Shown here in pieces: positions 44,969 to 54,284 of a DNA stretch of 64,000 nt. Source of the DNA: Calditrichia bacterium (GTDB lineage Bacteria > Calditrichota > Calditrichia > Calditrichales > J004); the NCBI GenBank assembly GCA_020635035.1, contig JACKAO010000010.1, positions 62,001 through 126,000 on the forward strand, given 5' to 3'. Below the pieces are notes generated by a model. The model saw only the letters and a program-made list of their open reading frames with translations. It was not told the DNA's origin and searched no databases. Numbering within the stretch: position 1 is the stretch's first letter; each line of letters begins with the position of its first letter. A program made the translations under genes and the position numbers.

Positions 44969-45751
44969 ATGCAGCATGTACCGCTGAAAAAATTTGGGCA
45001 GAATTTTTTAACACAACCTGCCATCGCACAGAAGATTGTTAATGCCCTGGATATTTCCAACACGGATACCATAATCGAAATCGGCCCCGGTGCAGGTGTT
45101 CTGACTCAATACATAATAGAGAAGAAACCGGCGCATTTCACAGCCATAGAAGTTGATCCGCGCTGGGCAGATCACTTGCAGACAACATTCGGCAGTCCGG
45201 TACAAATTCTCCGCGATGATGTTCTGCATGCCGACCTGCAAAAACTCCATTCCGGCAGCGGGTCCTTTAAAGTGATCGGAAATATCCCTTACAATATCAC
45301 CAGCCCTATCCTGTTTAAACTGCTGGATTATTTCCCTGCTATCAGCCAATCGGTGCTGATGATGCAAAAAGAAGTCGCACAACGCATTGTTTCCCAACCC
45401 GGTGGTAAAGATTGGGGCATCCTGTCGGTGCTGATGCAGACCTTTGCCGATATCACCTTCCTGTTCGATGTGGGGCGGATGAATTTTAAACCGGCTCCAA
45501 AAGTTGATTCGGCGGTTCTGAGATTTGAATACCTGGAGCGGGTTGAAGGATTGGATAATCTGTCGCTCTACACAAAAATAGTCCGCTCCGTTTTTAACTA
45601 CCGCCGTAAAATGCTGCGTAACAGTTTAATTAGAATTTTTGACCAAAAAATTGTATCTTCCATTGATTTTATTGATCTTAGCAGGCGGCCGGAACAATTA
45701 TCGATCGCCGAGTTCAAACAACTTTCCAATAAAATAAACCTGTTCTTGTAA
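44969..45751 (+). CDS. rsmA: 16S rRNA (adenine1518-N6/adenine1519-N6)-dimethyltransferase
   Basis: KsgA-type rRNA methyltransferase that dimethylates two adenines near the 3' end of 16S rRNA during 30S maturation. The N-terminal KKFGQNFLTQPAIAQKIVN is diagnostic. The SAM-binding motif is EIGPGAGVLTQYI, and the catalytic motif IV is NIPYNITSPIL. Full length at 260 residues. It starts 15 bases after the tatD stop. Confidence 0.96.
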   Translation: MQHVPLKKFGQNFLTQPAIAQKIVNALDISNTDTIIEIGPGAGVLTQYIIEKKPAHFTAIEVDPRWADHLQTTFGSPVQILRDDVLHADLQKLHSGSGSFKVIGNIPYNITSPILFKLLDYFPAISQSVLMMQKEVAQRIVSQPGGKDWGILSVLMQTFADITFLFDVGRMNFKPAPKVDSAVLRFEYLERVEGLDNLSLYTKIVRSVFNYRRKMLRNSLIRIFDQKIVSSIDFIDLSRRPEQLSIAEFKQLSNKINLFL

Positions 45752-45823
45752 GAATCCTGTTACCGCATATACAAGCTCTTTTGTATATTAGCGGCGTAAC
45801 CAAAACCCAAGAAGTGTACCTTT

Positions 45824-47176
45824 ATGGCCGACATCCAGCTTGACAGCATTCTTCCGGATATGGAAGCACTGATTGACCAGAATCAGAAAGGCGCTTTACT
45901 AAACATCCTGATTGATCTGCACCCGGCAGATATTGAAGGTATAATTAACCGGCTGCGAAAGGAAAAACGTAAGTACCTGTTTGACCTGCTGCCGGCAGAG
46001 CTTGCTTCACAGGTTTTGAGTGAACTGGACGCCCCTGTTGCCGAAGATGTGCTGCACGAAATCAGTGAAGAACGTATCACATCGATTATTACCGAGATGG
46101 ATTCGGATGATGCGGCGGATATTATCGGTGAACTGCCGGATCATGTACAGGCCAAGGTACTGGATACACTGGAAAATGACGTTTCTGATGAAGTTAAAAG
46201 CCTGCTGCGTTATGATGAAGACACCGCCGGCGGGATCATGGCAACCGAAGTTCTTTCCATGCCGGATGAAGCAACGGTTAACGAAACGATCGAGAAAATC
46301 CGTGAACTGCACGAAGAATTTGATAATCTCTATTATGTTTGGGTGGTTAACAGTGCAGGTAAATACCTGGGCAGTGTTTCTCTGACCAGCCTGGTTCTGG
46401 CACACGGCAATACCAAACTGAACAAAATTATGGATACGGACACTCAGGCTATTTCCAGCGATATGGACCAGGAAGAAGTTGCTAATTTTTTCAAGAAATA
46501 TGACATCGTCAGTGCGCCGGTTGTGGATACGCACGGCAAGCTTATCGGACGTATTACCATTGATGACATCGTTGACGTTCTGGAAGAAGAAGGCTCGGAA
46601 GATATTGCCCGCATTGCCGGTGCCCCGGATGAAGAGATCCAGGAAGATTCCGCATTTATTATTTCCAGGGCACGTATTCCCTGGCTGCTGGTGGCCTTTG
46701 CCGGTGAACTGGTTGCCGCTTATATCCTTAGTTTTTTCAGCCTGCAGCTAAGCCAGCAAGTGATCATTGCCTTGTTTATTCCCGTAGTGATGGCCATGGG
46801 CGGCGCCAGCGGTCAACAGGCCAGTGTAACCGTAGTACGTGGTCTGGCTACCGGTGATATTGAACTGCGTGATACAAAAACCCGGCTCTATAAGGAATTT
46901 CGTATTTCCTTACTTAACAGCCTGTTTTTTTCCTTTTTGCTGTTTGGAATTGTTTATTTATGGTACGGACTTATTTTTGCCATAATCCTTGGCGGATCAA
47001 TGTTTATTGTAATTAACAACGCCACGGTGCTTGGAGCATTGGTGCCATTAATGTTTAAACGTTTGAATATAGACCCGGCATTGGCGGCCGCGCCGCTGGT
47101 CTCTACCACCAACGATATCATCGGGCTGGTTATTTACCTGACCATCACCACTGTTATTTTAAGTTTTGGGTTGTAG
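45824..47176 (+). CDS. mgtE: magnesium transporter MgtE
   Basis: Magnesium channel of 450 residues. The N-terminal superhelical domain (about 1-130) is followed by two CBS domains (about 135-255; EVLSMPDEATVNETIEKI and YDIVSAPVVDTHGKLIGRI). Five membrane helices close it (about 285-450), with the pore segment MAMGGASGQQASVTVVRGLA. All parts are intact. It is the last gene of the metG-tatD-rsmA-mgtE run, 72 bases after rsmA. Confidence 0.95.
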   Translation: MADIQLDSILPDMEALIDQNQKGALLNILIDLHPADIEGIINRLRKEKRKYLFDLLPAELASQVLSELDAPVAEDVLHEISEERITSIITEMDSDDAADIIGELPDHVQAKVLDTLENDVSDEVKSLLRYDEDTAGGIMATEVLSMPDEATVNETIEKIRELHEEFDNLYYVWVVNSAGKYLGSVSLTSLVLAHGNTKLNKIMDTDTQAISSDMDQEEVANFFKKYDIVSAPVVDTHGKLIGRITIDDIVDVLEEEGSEDIARIAGAPDEEIQEDSAFIISRARIPWLLVAFAGELVAAYILSFFSLQLSQQVIIALFIPVVMAMGGASGQQASVTVVRGLATGDIELRDTKTRLYKEFRISLLNSLFFSFLLFGIVYLWYGLIFAIILGGSMFIVINNATVLGALVPLMFKRLNIDPALAAAPLVSTTNDIIGLVIYLTITTVILSFGL

Positions 47177-47219
47177 GCTTGGGAATAAAATTTTACTTTA
47201 AGGTAACATTCAGTTAAAA

Positions 47220-47247
47220 TAAAAAGTCCGCGCATGTTGGCGGACTT
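47220..47247 (-). terminator. intrinsic terminator of the 47.3-kb secreted-protein gene
   Basis: AAGTCCGC (47224-47231) and GCGGACTT (47240-47247) form an 8-bp stem. Read leftward, the stem ends in a T-rich tract (CTTTTTATTTT), so it serves the minus-strand gene; read rightward there is no T run. Confidence 0.75.
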
Positions 47248-47309
47248 CAATGTGAGAACCTGTCTGAGAGTCGATCCGTCAAAATTAACTCATTAAAAGG
47301 CAGGTTTTC

Positions 47310-48335
47310 TTATTTTATTAGCAGCATACGTTTGAAATCTGTAAAAGACTTCCCGCTTTGCAAACCTTTGGCTGTCATTTTATAAATATAAACACCGCTG
47401 GGCAGGCTATGAGCATTAAAGGTTGTTGTGTACAACCCGGCTTCCTGAACACCGGTTACCAACTCAGCTACTTTTTTACCGGCTACATCATACACATCCA
47501 GGCTGACCGAGCTTTGTTCCGGAAAACCAAAAGATATTTTTGTTTCCGGGTTAAATGGGTTGGGATAATTCTTACCTAAACTAAAGATGGCAAGGTTAAC
47601 ATTCACAGTTTCTGTATAACTAATCATATTCTGTTGCCATTGATTCACAGCAAATTGAAAATCGGTGGTAAATGATGATGAATTGTCTTCATGATCTACT
47701 GCACTTAATTTGTAATAGATATACTCTTTACTACCAGGTAAACTATACTTAATTTCAGTATCATCAGTAATTGATGTGTTTGTAGTTGTTGCAAACAATT
47801 CCCAGGAACTGGCACCGCGTTTTTTCCATATCTCATAATGATGTAAATCTATTTCTGAATTTGCTGACCAGGATAAATGTGGGTGATTGCTACTCCATGA
47901 TGTAGCAACATTAATTGGAGTTGCAGGTGCTGTGTTATCGGTAACCGTAAATGTTTTAACATCTGAATCATCCGTATCCTGTACCCATAACGCAGCTCTA
48001 AACTGATAGGTGCCATTTGAAAGTACATTATCAGCTTGAAAAGCTTCATTGGAAACACTCCAATAGTGTTGATCACCATCATATGGAAAATCGAAACCGA
48101 TGCTGATATTTCCGGAAAGAACGTCCCAGGAAGATCCATTCCATTTGTATGTTTTAATATCACAAGTAAAGAACCAATGGTAGTGCGCACTAGCACTTAT
48201 CGTACCACTAATATCATTGCAATCTGAATAACTGCTGGATACATTAAAAGCAGAAATGTTTGCTGTTTCATCACTTGCAAATAAATTGATTACTGAAAAC
48301 AGAAAGCAGAAAGTAAATATAAATGACTTATACAT
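47310..48335 (-). CDS. secreted FN3-domain protein with T9SS sorting tail
   Basis: A 341-residue exported protein with signal peptide MYKSFIFTFCFLFSVINLFA. A beta-rich N-terminal domain is followed by a fibronectin type III-like domain (about 155-255: PINVATSWSSNHPHLSWSAN, YYKLSAVDHEDNSS). The C-terminal sorting domain (about 265-341) contains NYPNPFNPETKISFGFP, LDVYDVAGKKV, the LPSGVYIYKM turn and the final RMLLIK. The frame extends 20 codons upstream, but AAGGAGG lies just before the ATG at 48335. Probably carried to the cell surface by the type IX system. The neighbouring minus-strand gene has the same tail. Confidence 0.85.
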   Translation of the reverse strand: MYKSFIFTFCFLFSVINLFASDETANISAFNVSSSYSDCNDISGTISASAHYHWFFTCDIKTYKWNGSSWDVLSGNISIGFDFPYDGDQHYWSVSNEAFQADNVLSNGTYQFRAALWVQDTDDSDVKTFTVTDNTAPATPINVATSWSSNHPHLSWSANSEIDLHHYEIWKKRGASSWELFATTTNTSITDDTEIKYSLPGSKEYIYYKLSAVDHEDNSSSFTTDFQFAVNQWQQNMISYTETVNVNLAIFSLGKNYPNPFNPETKISFGFPEQSSVSLDVYDVAGKKVAELVTGVQEAGLYTTTFNAHSLPSGVYIYKMTAKGLQSGKSFTDFKRMLLIK

Positions 48336-48409
48336 GATACCTCCTTCAGCTAATTTTAATATTTTTGTTAGATAACATGCTGTTTTAATTTGCAAAACAC
48401 CTCCTTTCG

Positions 48410-50407
48410 TTATTTTAAAAATAAAATCTTCTTTGCTTTGATTTGATCACCCCCTTTCAAAACTAAATAATATAAACCGCTTGATTGCTTACCTGACATA
48501 GACAAAATAAAATTTCCCTTACCATTTTTTAAAAAACCGTTAAAAACAGTTTTAATTTTCTGGCCAATTGTATTATACACTTCTAACGATATTTCCTTTT
48601 TAAAATTTGATGGAAGATCTAACATTATATTTATTTCAGAATTAAAAGGATTAGGATATGCGCTCCAATCAAATGAAGAAAAAAGTAAAGTATATTGAGA
48701 TGCTATAGAAGTTGTATTATCAATATAAAAAGCCGGTTCCATTAACATTTCAATAAAATTACCACTGGAATCAGAAATATATGTTTTTAAGGAATAATAA
48801 CCCTGTTTCAATATCGGAAGTTTTGTTTTGTAATAACCGTTATCAAATGATATTTCATCACATACCCACATTGAGTCATTATCAAGATTTTTATAATAAA
48901 CATTCACATCCTTAATTTTATTGTCATCTCTGGCAATAAAACGAATAGTGTTTGAACTATCTCCATGTAAGGAGTTAGATAAAATGTTACCCGATAATAT
49001 TTGGTAAGATAAAATATTTGGCGGATTTTTATCATTGTTTCTTAAATCAAATTCAGCCATCAAAGTTGTTTTTGCTTTTAATGAAACGATTTCATTTTGA
49101 TCATCTTCAATTTCTAAACGATATCTATCAGGAATCACATAAAGTGTTAAATCTTCCGGTTTAAATCCAAGTCTCAGGCCGGGATTGCCATATAACAAAC
49201 TTACGGGCTTGCTGTCATACCACTCATTGTTTGAGAAAAGATGAATTATGAAACCCTTATGATATAAAATGTCATTGCTTAATGACAAAAAGGGGAAATG
49301 CCACATGCCGTAAGGGGAACGAATTTTTATACTATCGGTTTTATTAAAAAACTTTCCATACCAAAAAGTAGGCATAACACCCAACTGCACCTGTTTTGTT
49401 TCCGAAAGCACAAAAGGTGGTGCCAGGCTATCTCTGAAGTGAAATCCAAATACTTTATCTTTGCTGATTCTGATTTCAGTTGTTAAAAAGATGTTTTCAG
49501 TTTCAACAATTACGCCCTGCCAAAATTTTGAACTTTTTCTTGACTTATTAATGACAGTATCCTGGTAAATCCTTTGTGTCATGGGGAAGTTATAGAGCGG
49601 ATCATATAAGCGATCATAAGTATGAAAATCTGGTATTAGAGTGAAAAGTTGAACAGCCATTTTGTTTGTAACAGAATCGGGCAGATTATAAAAGAAATCC
49701 GCGTAGGCAAGGTTGTCAGGATCATTCGTAATTGTAGAATCTTTCGCCGGGAATTTTATTGAGTTACTTAAAAGATAGAGATCACCTTCATTTACTTTTT
49801 GTTTTCCCTTAACAACCCACTCTGAATCAAAATAAGAAGGAATTTTATTATAACTTAATTGAAATTCAGTTGAATTAAAATTTGCAAAACTTATTCTTAA
49901 ATTTTTGTTTATTAATCCGTTAAAAAAATAAAAAGAAATCGTATTTATGTTGAGACTATCATAATTGGATTTCCTGAAAGTATAGGTGGCTAAAATATTT
50001 GCCTGGGATTCACTAAAATTAATAGTGCTGTCATTGCTAAGAATAAAATTTTCCCTTGTAATAATTTCATGATGTTCCGGTGATAGAATAGTTCCCAAAA
50101 ATATATGATATGTTTCTGAAGGTAGTGTAATAGTATGGATTGAGTTTTCTATAAATTCAAAATAATCAAAACTGTCATTATATATCCATAAATAGCTTAT
50201 TTCGAAATCAGCCGCTATTGTTAAATTGTATGTGCTTGCAATCCTCCCTATGTCTGCTTTTCTTTTTACTTCGCTGTTTTCAATTTTCCCGTTTTTTATT
50301 ATAACGTTATGCCCAATATCAGAATCAAAACTAATATTTTTATCCGGAAATGGATTATAAAAAACTAAAATGAATAGATTAATGACTATAGTGATAAATA
50401 GCTTCAT
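48410..50407 (-). CDS. large secreted protein with T9SS sorting tail, function unknown
   Basis: A 665-residue exported protein (signal at MKLFITIVINLFILVFYNPF). Residues about 30-575 match no family I know and are rich in Asn, Ser, Tyr and Ile. A stretch at about 490-560 (DDNKIKDVNVYYKNLDND) resembles a beta-sandwich module. The tail (about 585-665) is a T9SS-type sorting domain: YPNPFNSEINIMLDLP, LEVYNTIGQKI and SSGLYYLVLKGG. The base composition is visibly more AT-rich than the flanking genes. It could be cotranscribed with the following FN3 protein. Confidence 0.8.
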   Translation of the reverse strand: MKLFITIVINLFILVFYNPFPDKNISFDSDIGHNVIIKNGKIENSEVKRKADIGRIASTYNLTIAADFEISYLWIYNDSFDYFEFIENSIHTITLPSETYHIFLGTILSPEHHEIITRENFILSNDSTINFSESQANILATYTFRKSNYDSLNINTISFYFFNGLINKNLRISFANFNSTEFQLSYNKIPSYFDSEWVVKGKQKVNEGDLYLLSNSIKFPAKDSTITNDPDNLAYADFFYNLPDSVTNKMAVQLFTLIPDFHTYDRLYDPLYNFPMTQRIYQDTVINKSRKSSKFWQGVIVETENIFLTTEIRISKDKVFGFHFRDSLAPPFVLSETKQVQLGVMPTFWYGKFFNKTDSIKIRSPYGMWHFPFLSLSNDILYHKGFIIHLFSNNEWYDSKPVSLLYGNPGLRLGFKPEDLTLYVIPDRYRLEIEDDQNEIVSLKAKTTLMAEFDLRNNDKNPPNILSYQILSGNILSNSLHGDSSNTIRFIARDDNKIKDVNVYYKNLDNDSMWVCDEISFDNGYYKTKLPILKQGYYSLKTYISDSSGNFIEMLMEPAFYIDNTTSIASQYTLLFSSFDWSAYPNPFNSEINIMLDLPSNFKKEISLEVYNTIGQKIKTVFNGFLKNGKGNFILSMSGKQSSGLYYLVLKGGDQIKAKKILFLK

Positions 50408-50767
50408 CCCACCTTCATTTTTCTAACGTTTTCAATATATACCCCCCCAGAACAAAGTCAAGGTAAAAGTGAAATATTTAACAACTGTTTGGTTAGCGTT
50501 AAATGTGTCCTGTTTTATCATTATGTTGGCATTTTATTTTCAGTAAAGTATAATTTCAGGGGGCTTTGTGTTCGCGGGGATCAATAATGCCAGGGTGTTG
50601 ATTGTCTTTATGCCGTGCAGATCACAAGCTATCTATTGTCTGTCTGTGCTGCATATGATTATTTGATTATATGATTTCCGTCAACACAAAATTATAGCTG
50701 TCTTATAATCCGGTTAATCAAAGTTCAGATATTTTTTGCAGCACGGCCGGAACGGGGAATGGGGTTG
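50408..50767. other. 360-base intergenic region
   Basis: No gene seen. A run of eight C lies at about 50443. A fragment near 50656 (TGATTATTTGATTATATGAT) resembles one near 26986, so part of this gap is probably a worn dispersed repeat. The promoter of the leftward 665-residue protein gene must lie at the left side. Confidence 0.5.
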
Positions 50768-51838
50768 TCAGTTTACTATTTTTTTTCTGTTTTTATTAGC
50801 AACCTGCGCCGGTAAAACAAAGGTTTCGCCATGTTTCAGCACCCGGAACAAATCGGCATCCAGCTTGCGGTTGTTTACTTCGCGCAGCAATAACCGGGGC
50901 GGCTCGCTTATCGGTTCATCAGAGAGTTGAAAAGTTCCCCAATGGATGGGGATAAAATATTTAGCTTTTACATCAAGATACACATCAACAGCTTCCTGCG
51001 GCGAGATATGCACCGGGCTCATAAACCATTGCGGTTGATAGGCGCCGATGGGAATAGCCGCTATTGTGAAAGGCCCCAGCTTACGGCCGATGTTTTTAAA
51101 TTCTGAAAAATAGCCTGTATCACCGGCATAATAGATCTTATCCCTGGCGCCCTGCATCACCCAGCCGCACCACAATGTCTGGTTACGGTCAAACAGCGTG
51201 CGCCCGGAAAAATGCTGTGCCGGCACGCAGACAAAGCGTATATTGTTAAACTTAATCTCGTCCCACCAGTCCAGCTCCTGGTAGTTGGTAATATCCAGGT
51301 CTTCCAGGAATTCACCCAGACCCAGCGGCACCAGGTAATAGGGATCATTACCCAGCATTTCGATGGTTTCTTTATCAAGATGGTCGTAATGGTCATGGGA
51401 GATAATCACCATATCAATTTTGGGCAACTTGTCAAAATCGATGCCCGGTTTTACCAGCCGGCCCGGCCCAGCAAAACTAACCGGTGATGCGCGCTCTGCC
51501 CAAACCGGATCGCTTAAAATATTCATGCCGTCAATCTGTATCAGCAGCGTGGAGTGTCCAACCCAGGTCACCGAGAGCTCTGTTTTGTTTGCAGCCAGCC
51601 AATGCGGATCATTTTCTGCCAGTTCAAAGGTGACCGTGTCTGCTTCATCGCTGCGTTCATTTTTAATAAAACGATCCCAAACCATCCATTTAAGGACATC
51701 CTTCAGGCCGCGTTCTTCAAAATCACTCCCGGTATTTCTGAATCCGGTACGGGTATGATGGCTTTTATCATGCATTGTGGAATCCTGTGCATACGAAAAA
51801 ACAACGGATATAAGTATCAGTAAAAGCAGGTTTTTCAT
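50768..51838 (-). CDS. NAPE-PLD-like metallo-beta-lactamase-fold hydrolase, exported
   Basis: A 356-residue protein with a signal peptide (MKNLLLLILISVVFSYAQ) and a metallo-beta-lactamase fold. The metal motif is IISHDHYDHLD (HxHxDH), followed by the His of VPAQHFSGR, the Asp of YYAGDTGYFSE and the His of PIHWGTFQL. The N-terminal TVTFELAENDPHWLAANK and WVGHSTLLIQIDGMNILSDPV match the family that includes N-acyl-phosphatidylethanolamine phospholipase D and UlaG-like lactonases. A phospholipase D-type role in the periplasm is plausible but not proven. Confidence 0.88.
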   Translation of the reverse strand: MKNLLLLILISVVFSYAQDSTMHDKSHHTRTGFRNTGSDFEERGLKDVLKWMVWDRFIKNERSDEADTVTFELAENDPHWLAANKTELSVTWVGHSTLLIQIDGMNILSDPVWAERASPVSFAGPGRLVKPGIDFDKLPKIDMVIISHDHYDHLDKETIEMLGNDPYYLVPLGLGEFLEDLDITNYQELDWWDEIKFNNIRFVCVPAQHFSGRTLFDRNQTLWCGWVMQGARDKIYYAGDTGYFSEFKNIGRKLGPFTIAAIPIGAYQPQWFMSPVHISPQEAVDVYLDVKAKYFIPIHWGTFQLSDEPISEPPRLLLREVNNRKLDADLFRVLKHGETFVLPAQVANKNRKKIVN

Positions 51839-51970
51839 ATAGGTTTTATTAAAGTGTTAAATTCAATTTATTCTGAGCTTACGATAAAAAATGCAGACAG
51901 TTTCCGCATATTAAAAGTCTTTCCACGATAGTCTCATCATGAGTGCAGCAAAGGATCTTATCCGAATATC

Positions 51971-52003
51971 CCAAAGATTCTTCACTGTGTTCAGAATGAC
52001 AAA
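51971..52003. repeat. short 'GTCATTC' type palindromic repeat remnant
   Basis: Read leftward, GTCATTCTGAACACAGTGAA begins a partial copy of the palindromic family found in the two MITE-like elements and at 60786. It has no coding capacity. Confidence 0.5.
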
Positions 52004-52036
52004 TATTAAAAGAATCAGCCCTTTTAATTCAAAACT

Positions 52037-52750
52037 CTACAACCAGCTAAATTTCTCTATCGTTTTCCGGAAAGACTGCACCAAACCTGTTTGGACATAG
52101 GATGGAAAACTGCCATTGGTTACATATTTCTGGTTTACTTCCAGTTCCACACCCAGATAGCTGCCGTTGGCGTGTAGCTTTCGGAAATGCGCCGTTAGTC
52201 CGTCCGGTTTACCACGATAGGGATAATTAAAGCGTACCCGGAAATCAGGCAGGGTTGCAGCCAGGGTATTTTTCCATTCTTTGCTGATATTTTTTTCATT
52301 GGAACGCTCCGGATCGTACAGCAGACCGATATCGGCATTACGGACTTCCCCTTTCATCACAGGGGTAAAAGAGTGCGTTGCAATATGCAGGATTTTCTGC
52401 CCCCTGCCGATCTCTGTTTCAATAAATTCTGTGATGGCATTACGATGCGGATAATAGTAAGTATCCAGTATTTTCTGTTTTTCCTTTTTGGGGAGCGGTT
52501 TGGTTTTTTCGGAAAATAATGTCCGCCGCCACAGGGAACGGTTGGTGTCCACCAGCAGACGTGTTACATGATTTTTAAAAAGCCTGGCATCAAAAGCCTG
52601 GGCCAATGCATCCGCCACAGACCAGATGCCCAGGTCATAACCGCGATGAGTGGCCAATACATCATGAGAATCTTTAAACAATTCAGAGTATCCGGCAGGG
52701 ATATCGTTACCGCCATGCTCGCTGGTAAAAAGTAAGGTTGTATTTTTCAT
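52037..52750 (-). CDS. N-formylglutamate amidohydrolase family protein
   Basis: A 237-residue cytoplasmic hydrolase. The N-terminal LLFTSEHGGNDIPAGYSELF, the HRGYDLGIWSVADALAQAF region and the LVDTNRSLWRR segment are characteristic of the FGase family, whose typical member removes formate from N-formylglutamate in histidine breakdown. The catalytic region HIATHSFTPVM is also present. No histidine-utilisation gene lies nearby, so the substrate is uncertain. Confidence 0.85.
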   Translation of the reverse strand: MKNTTLLFTSEHGGNDIPAGYSELFKDSHDVLATHRGYDLGIWSVADALAQAFDARLFKNHVTRLLVDTNRSLWRRTLFSEKTKPLPKKEKQKILDTYYYPHRNAITEFIETEIGRGQKILHIATHSFTPVMKGEVRNADIGLLYDPERSNEKNISKEWKNTLAATLPDFRVRFNYPYRGKPDGLTAHFRKLHANGSYLGVELEVNQKYVTNGSFPSYVQTGLVQSFRKTIEKFSWL

Positions 52751-52831
52751 AGGATCGCTTTATTTATAAAAAAAGGAACTTATAAAAAGTGAAAGAAATA
52801 TTCTTTAAAAAATCAGCTGAAAATGTAATAT

Positions 52832-53947
52832 TTAACTGCCATCATTATTTGGGGCGAGCAGATTTCGAATCTTTAAATCGTTGCTTTCTTTGCTTCTGGG
52901 ACCTTGCGGTTTTTCCTGTAAAAACAAATCACTGTTAAAACCTTTCGTTGCTAGTGCCATTTTACTTTCCTGAAAAAACAGTTCAATGGATTCAATCGAA
53001 ACGGCATAGGTAATTCCATAAACAATTGACCGGGTGGAATTAAGATAGATATCACCACTATAAGGATGCTGAACGTCAGATGGCTGAGCTTCTGTTTCCC
53101 TTTCCGGGACAAGATATTCTATACGCTCTCCCGCTACTGCGAAAACCATTCCCACCCATTCAAAATTCGGGATACCATCACGAATAGCCATCACCAGGCC
53201 GCCACTTATTCCGCGGTGCATGGGAGTGTTTAATACAAATCCATGATCCCTGTCTTTGTTGGCACGACTAACGATGGTTGCACCTACCATGCGTTCTCCG
53301 CGGGGAAAGCCAAAAACATAAACAAACGTGCCCATGCGCAATTCTTCCGCCCTGCCTTTGGGATAGGTGAAAACAGAAAGATTCAGAACCTGCTTCGTAC
53401 TGTATTTCTTGCCGATAACCGCCAGGTCTTTCTGGTCATCAAAAGCAAGAACTTCAAAATCGTTTACTTCCGGAACTCCGGTCACTGTAATCGTATGGCG
53501 CACCTTAAAGTAAACACTTTCAATAAAAGGTGTCTGTTTACCGTTTTCATCAAGAAAATAATTAATTATTGTGTCTGGAGACTGCACAACATGATAACAA
53601 GTCAGTAAAGCAACCCTGTCCGGATCGTGAAAAATAACCGTAGCTGTGCCCGATGCCGGACTGTTCAGGTATTTTTCTTTGATGGCTTTTTCGGAGATTT
53701 TCGGATCCCTGATTTGCGACTTCAGCGGTCCGTCTTTCATTGTAAACTCATAACCGTGGTAACTGGACATGGTATTAACCATCTTTACCGAATTGTTGAT
53801 ATCTTCCAGGTAATCGGATGTGGGCTGGCTTGGAAATTCCGAATCATATTCGGCATCATGAATTATCGATTTCTCTGAAATATAAATAGTGCGGGTACAA
53901 GCGCTTAATGAAACACATACTGCTATTACTGATAGAAAGTTTTTCAT
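52832..53947 (-). CDS. trypsin-like serine protease, lipoprotein
   Basis: A 371-residue lipoprotein (MKNFLSVIAVCVSLSACTR, lipobox LSAC) with a chymotrypsin-fold protease domain at about 90-275. The triad is complete: His in LLTCYHVVQSPD, Asp in FDDQKDLAVIG and Ser in MHRGISGGLVMAI. The Ser motif GISGG differs from the GHSGA of the 30.9-kb protease, so they are distant relatives. The C-terminal 95 residues are of unknown fold. Monocistronic; it is divergent from the VIT/VWA cluster. Confidence 0.82.
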   Translation of the reverse strand: MKNFLSVIAVCVSLSACTRTIYISEKSIIHDAEYDSEFPSQPTSDYLEDINNSVKMVNTMSSYHGYEFTMKDGPLKSQIRDPKISEKAIKEKYLNSPASGTATVIFHDPDRVALLTCYHVVQSPDTIINYFLDENGKQTPFIESVYFKVRHTITVTGVPEVNDFEVLAFDDQKDLAVIGKKYSTKQVLNLSVFTYPKGRAEELRMGTFVYVFGFPRGERMVGATIVSRANKDRDHGFVLNTPMHRGISGGLVMAIRDGIPNFEWVGMVFAVAGERIEYLVPERETEAQPSDVQHPYSGDIYLNSTRSIVYGITYAVSIESIELFFQESKMALATKGFNSDLFLQEKPQGPRSKESNDLKIRNLLAPNNDGS

Positions 53948-54284
53948 GTTTTTCAGTCCATCCCCGCTAAGTTTTTATTCCGGTATACGCATTACAGGGT
54001 AAAAGTTTTGGATTAGCGTATAATAGAAAAATCATTCAACTTTGGAATTCCATACAAACTTAATCATTAACTACCCACAATTGCCAACAATTCAAAATAT
54101 GATTCCTGCCTTTTAAATTAAAATCACCTTTCTAAACAAGATCAAAAGCAGGGCCTATCGTTCGTCTGGCAACGAACATTATTCGCACTGATTCACTAAC
54201 ATGTCTTGTTAAGCGCACTTATTGTGTTTGGCATCACGATTGCAATAACCGTGTTAAATTCTTCTTTTCAACACGGAGGTCCCC
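53948..54284. other. divergent intergenic region upstream of the VIT/VWA cluster
   Basis: 337 bases without a gene. It must hold the promoters of both the leftward protease lipoprotein and the rightward VIT/VWA unit. A small perfect hairpin, GTTCGT/ACGAAC with loop CTGGCA, lies at 54160-54177. GGAGG precedes the ATG at 54285. I could not pick a promoter with confidence. Confidence 0.5.
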
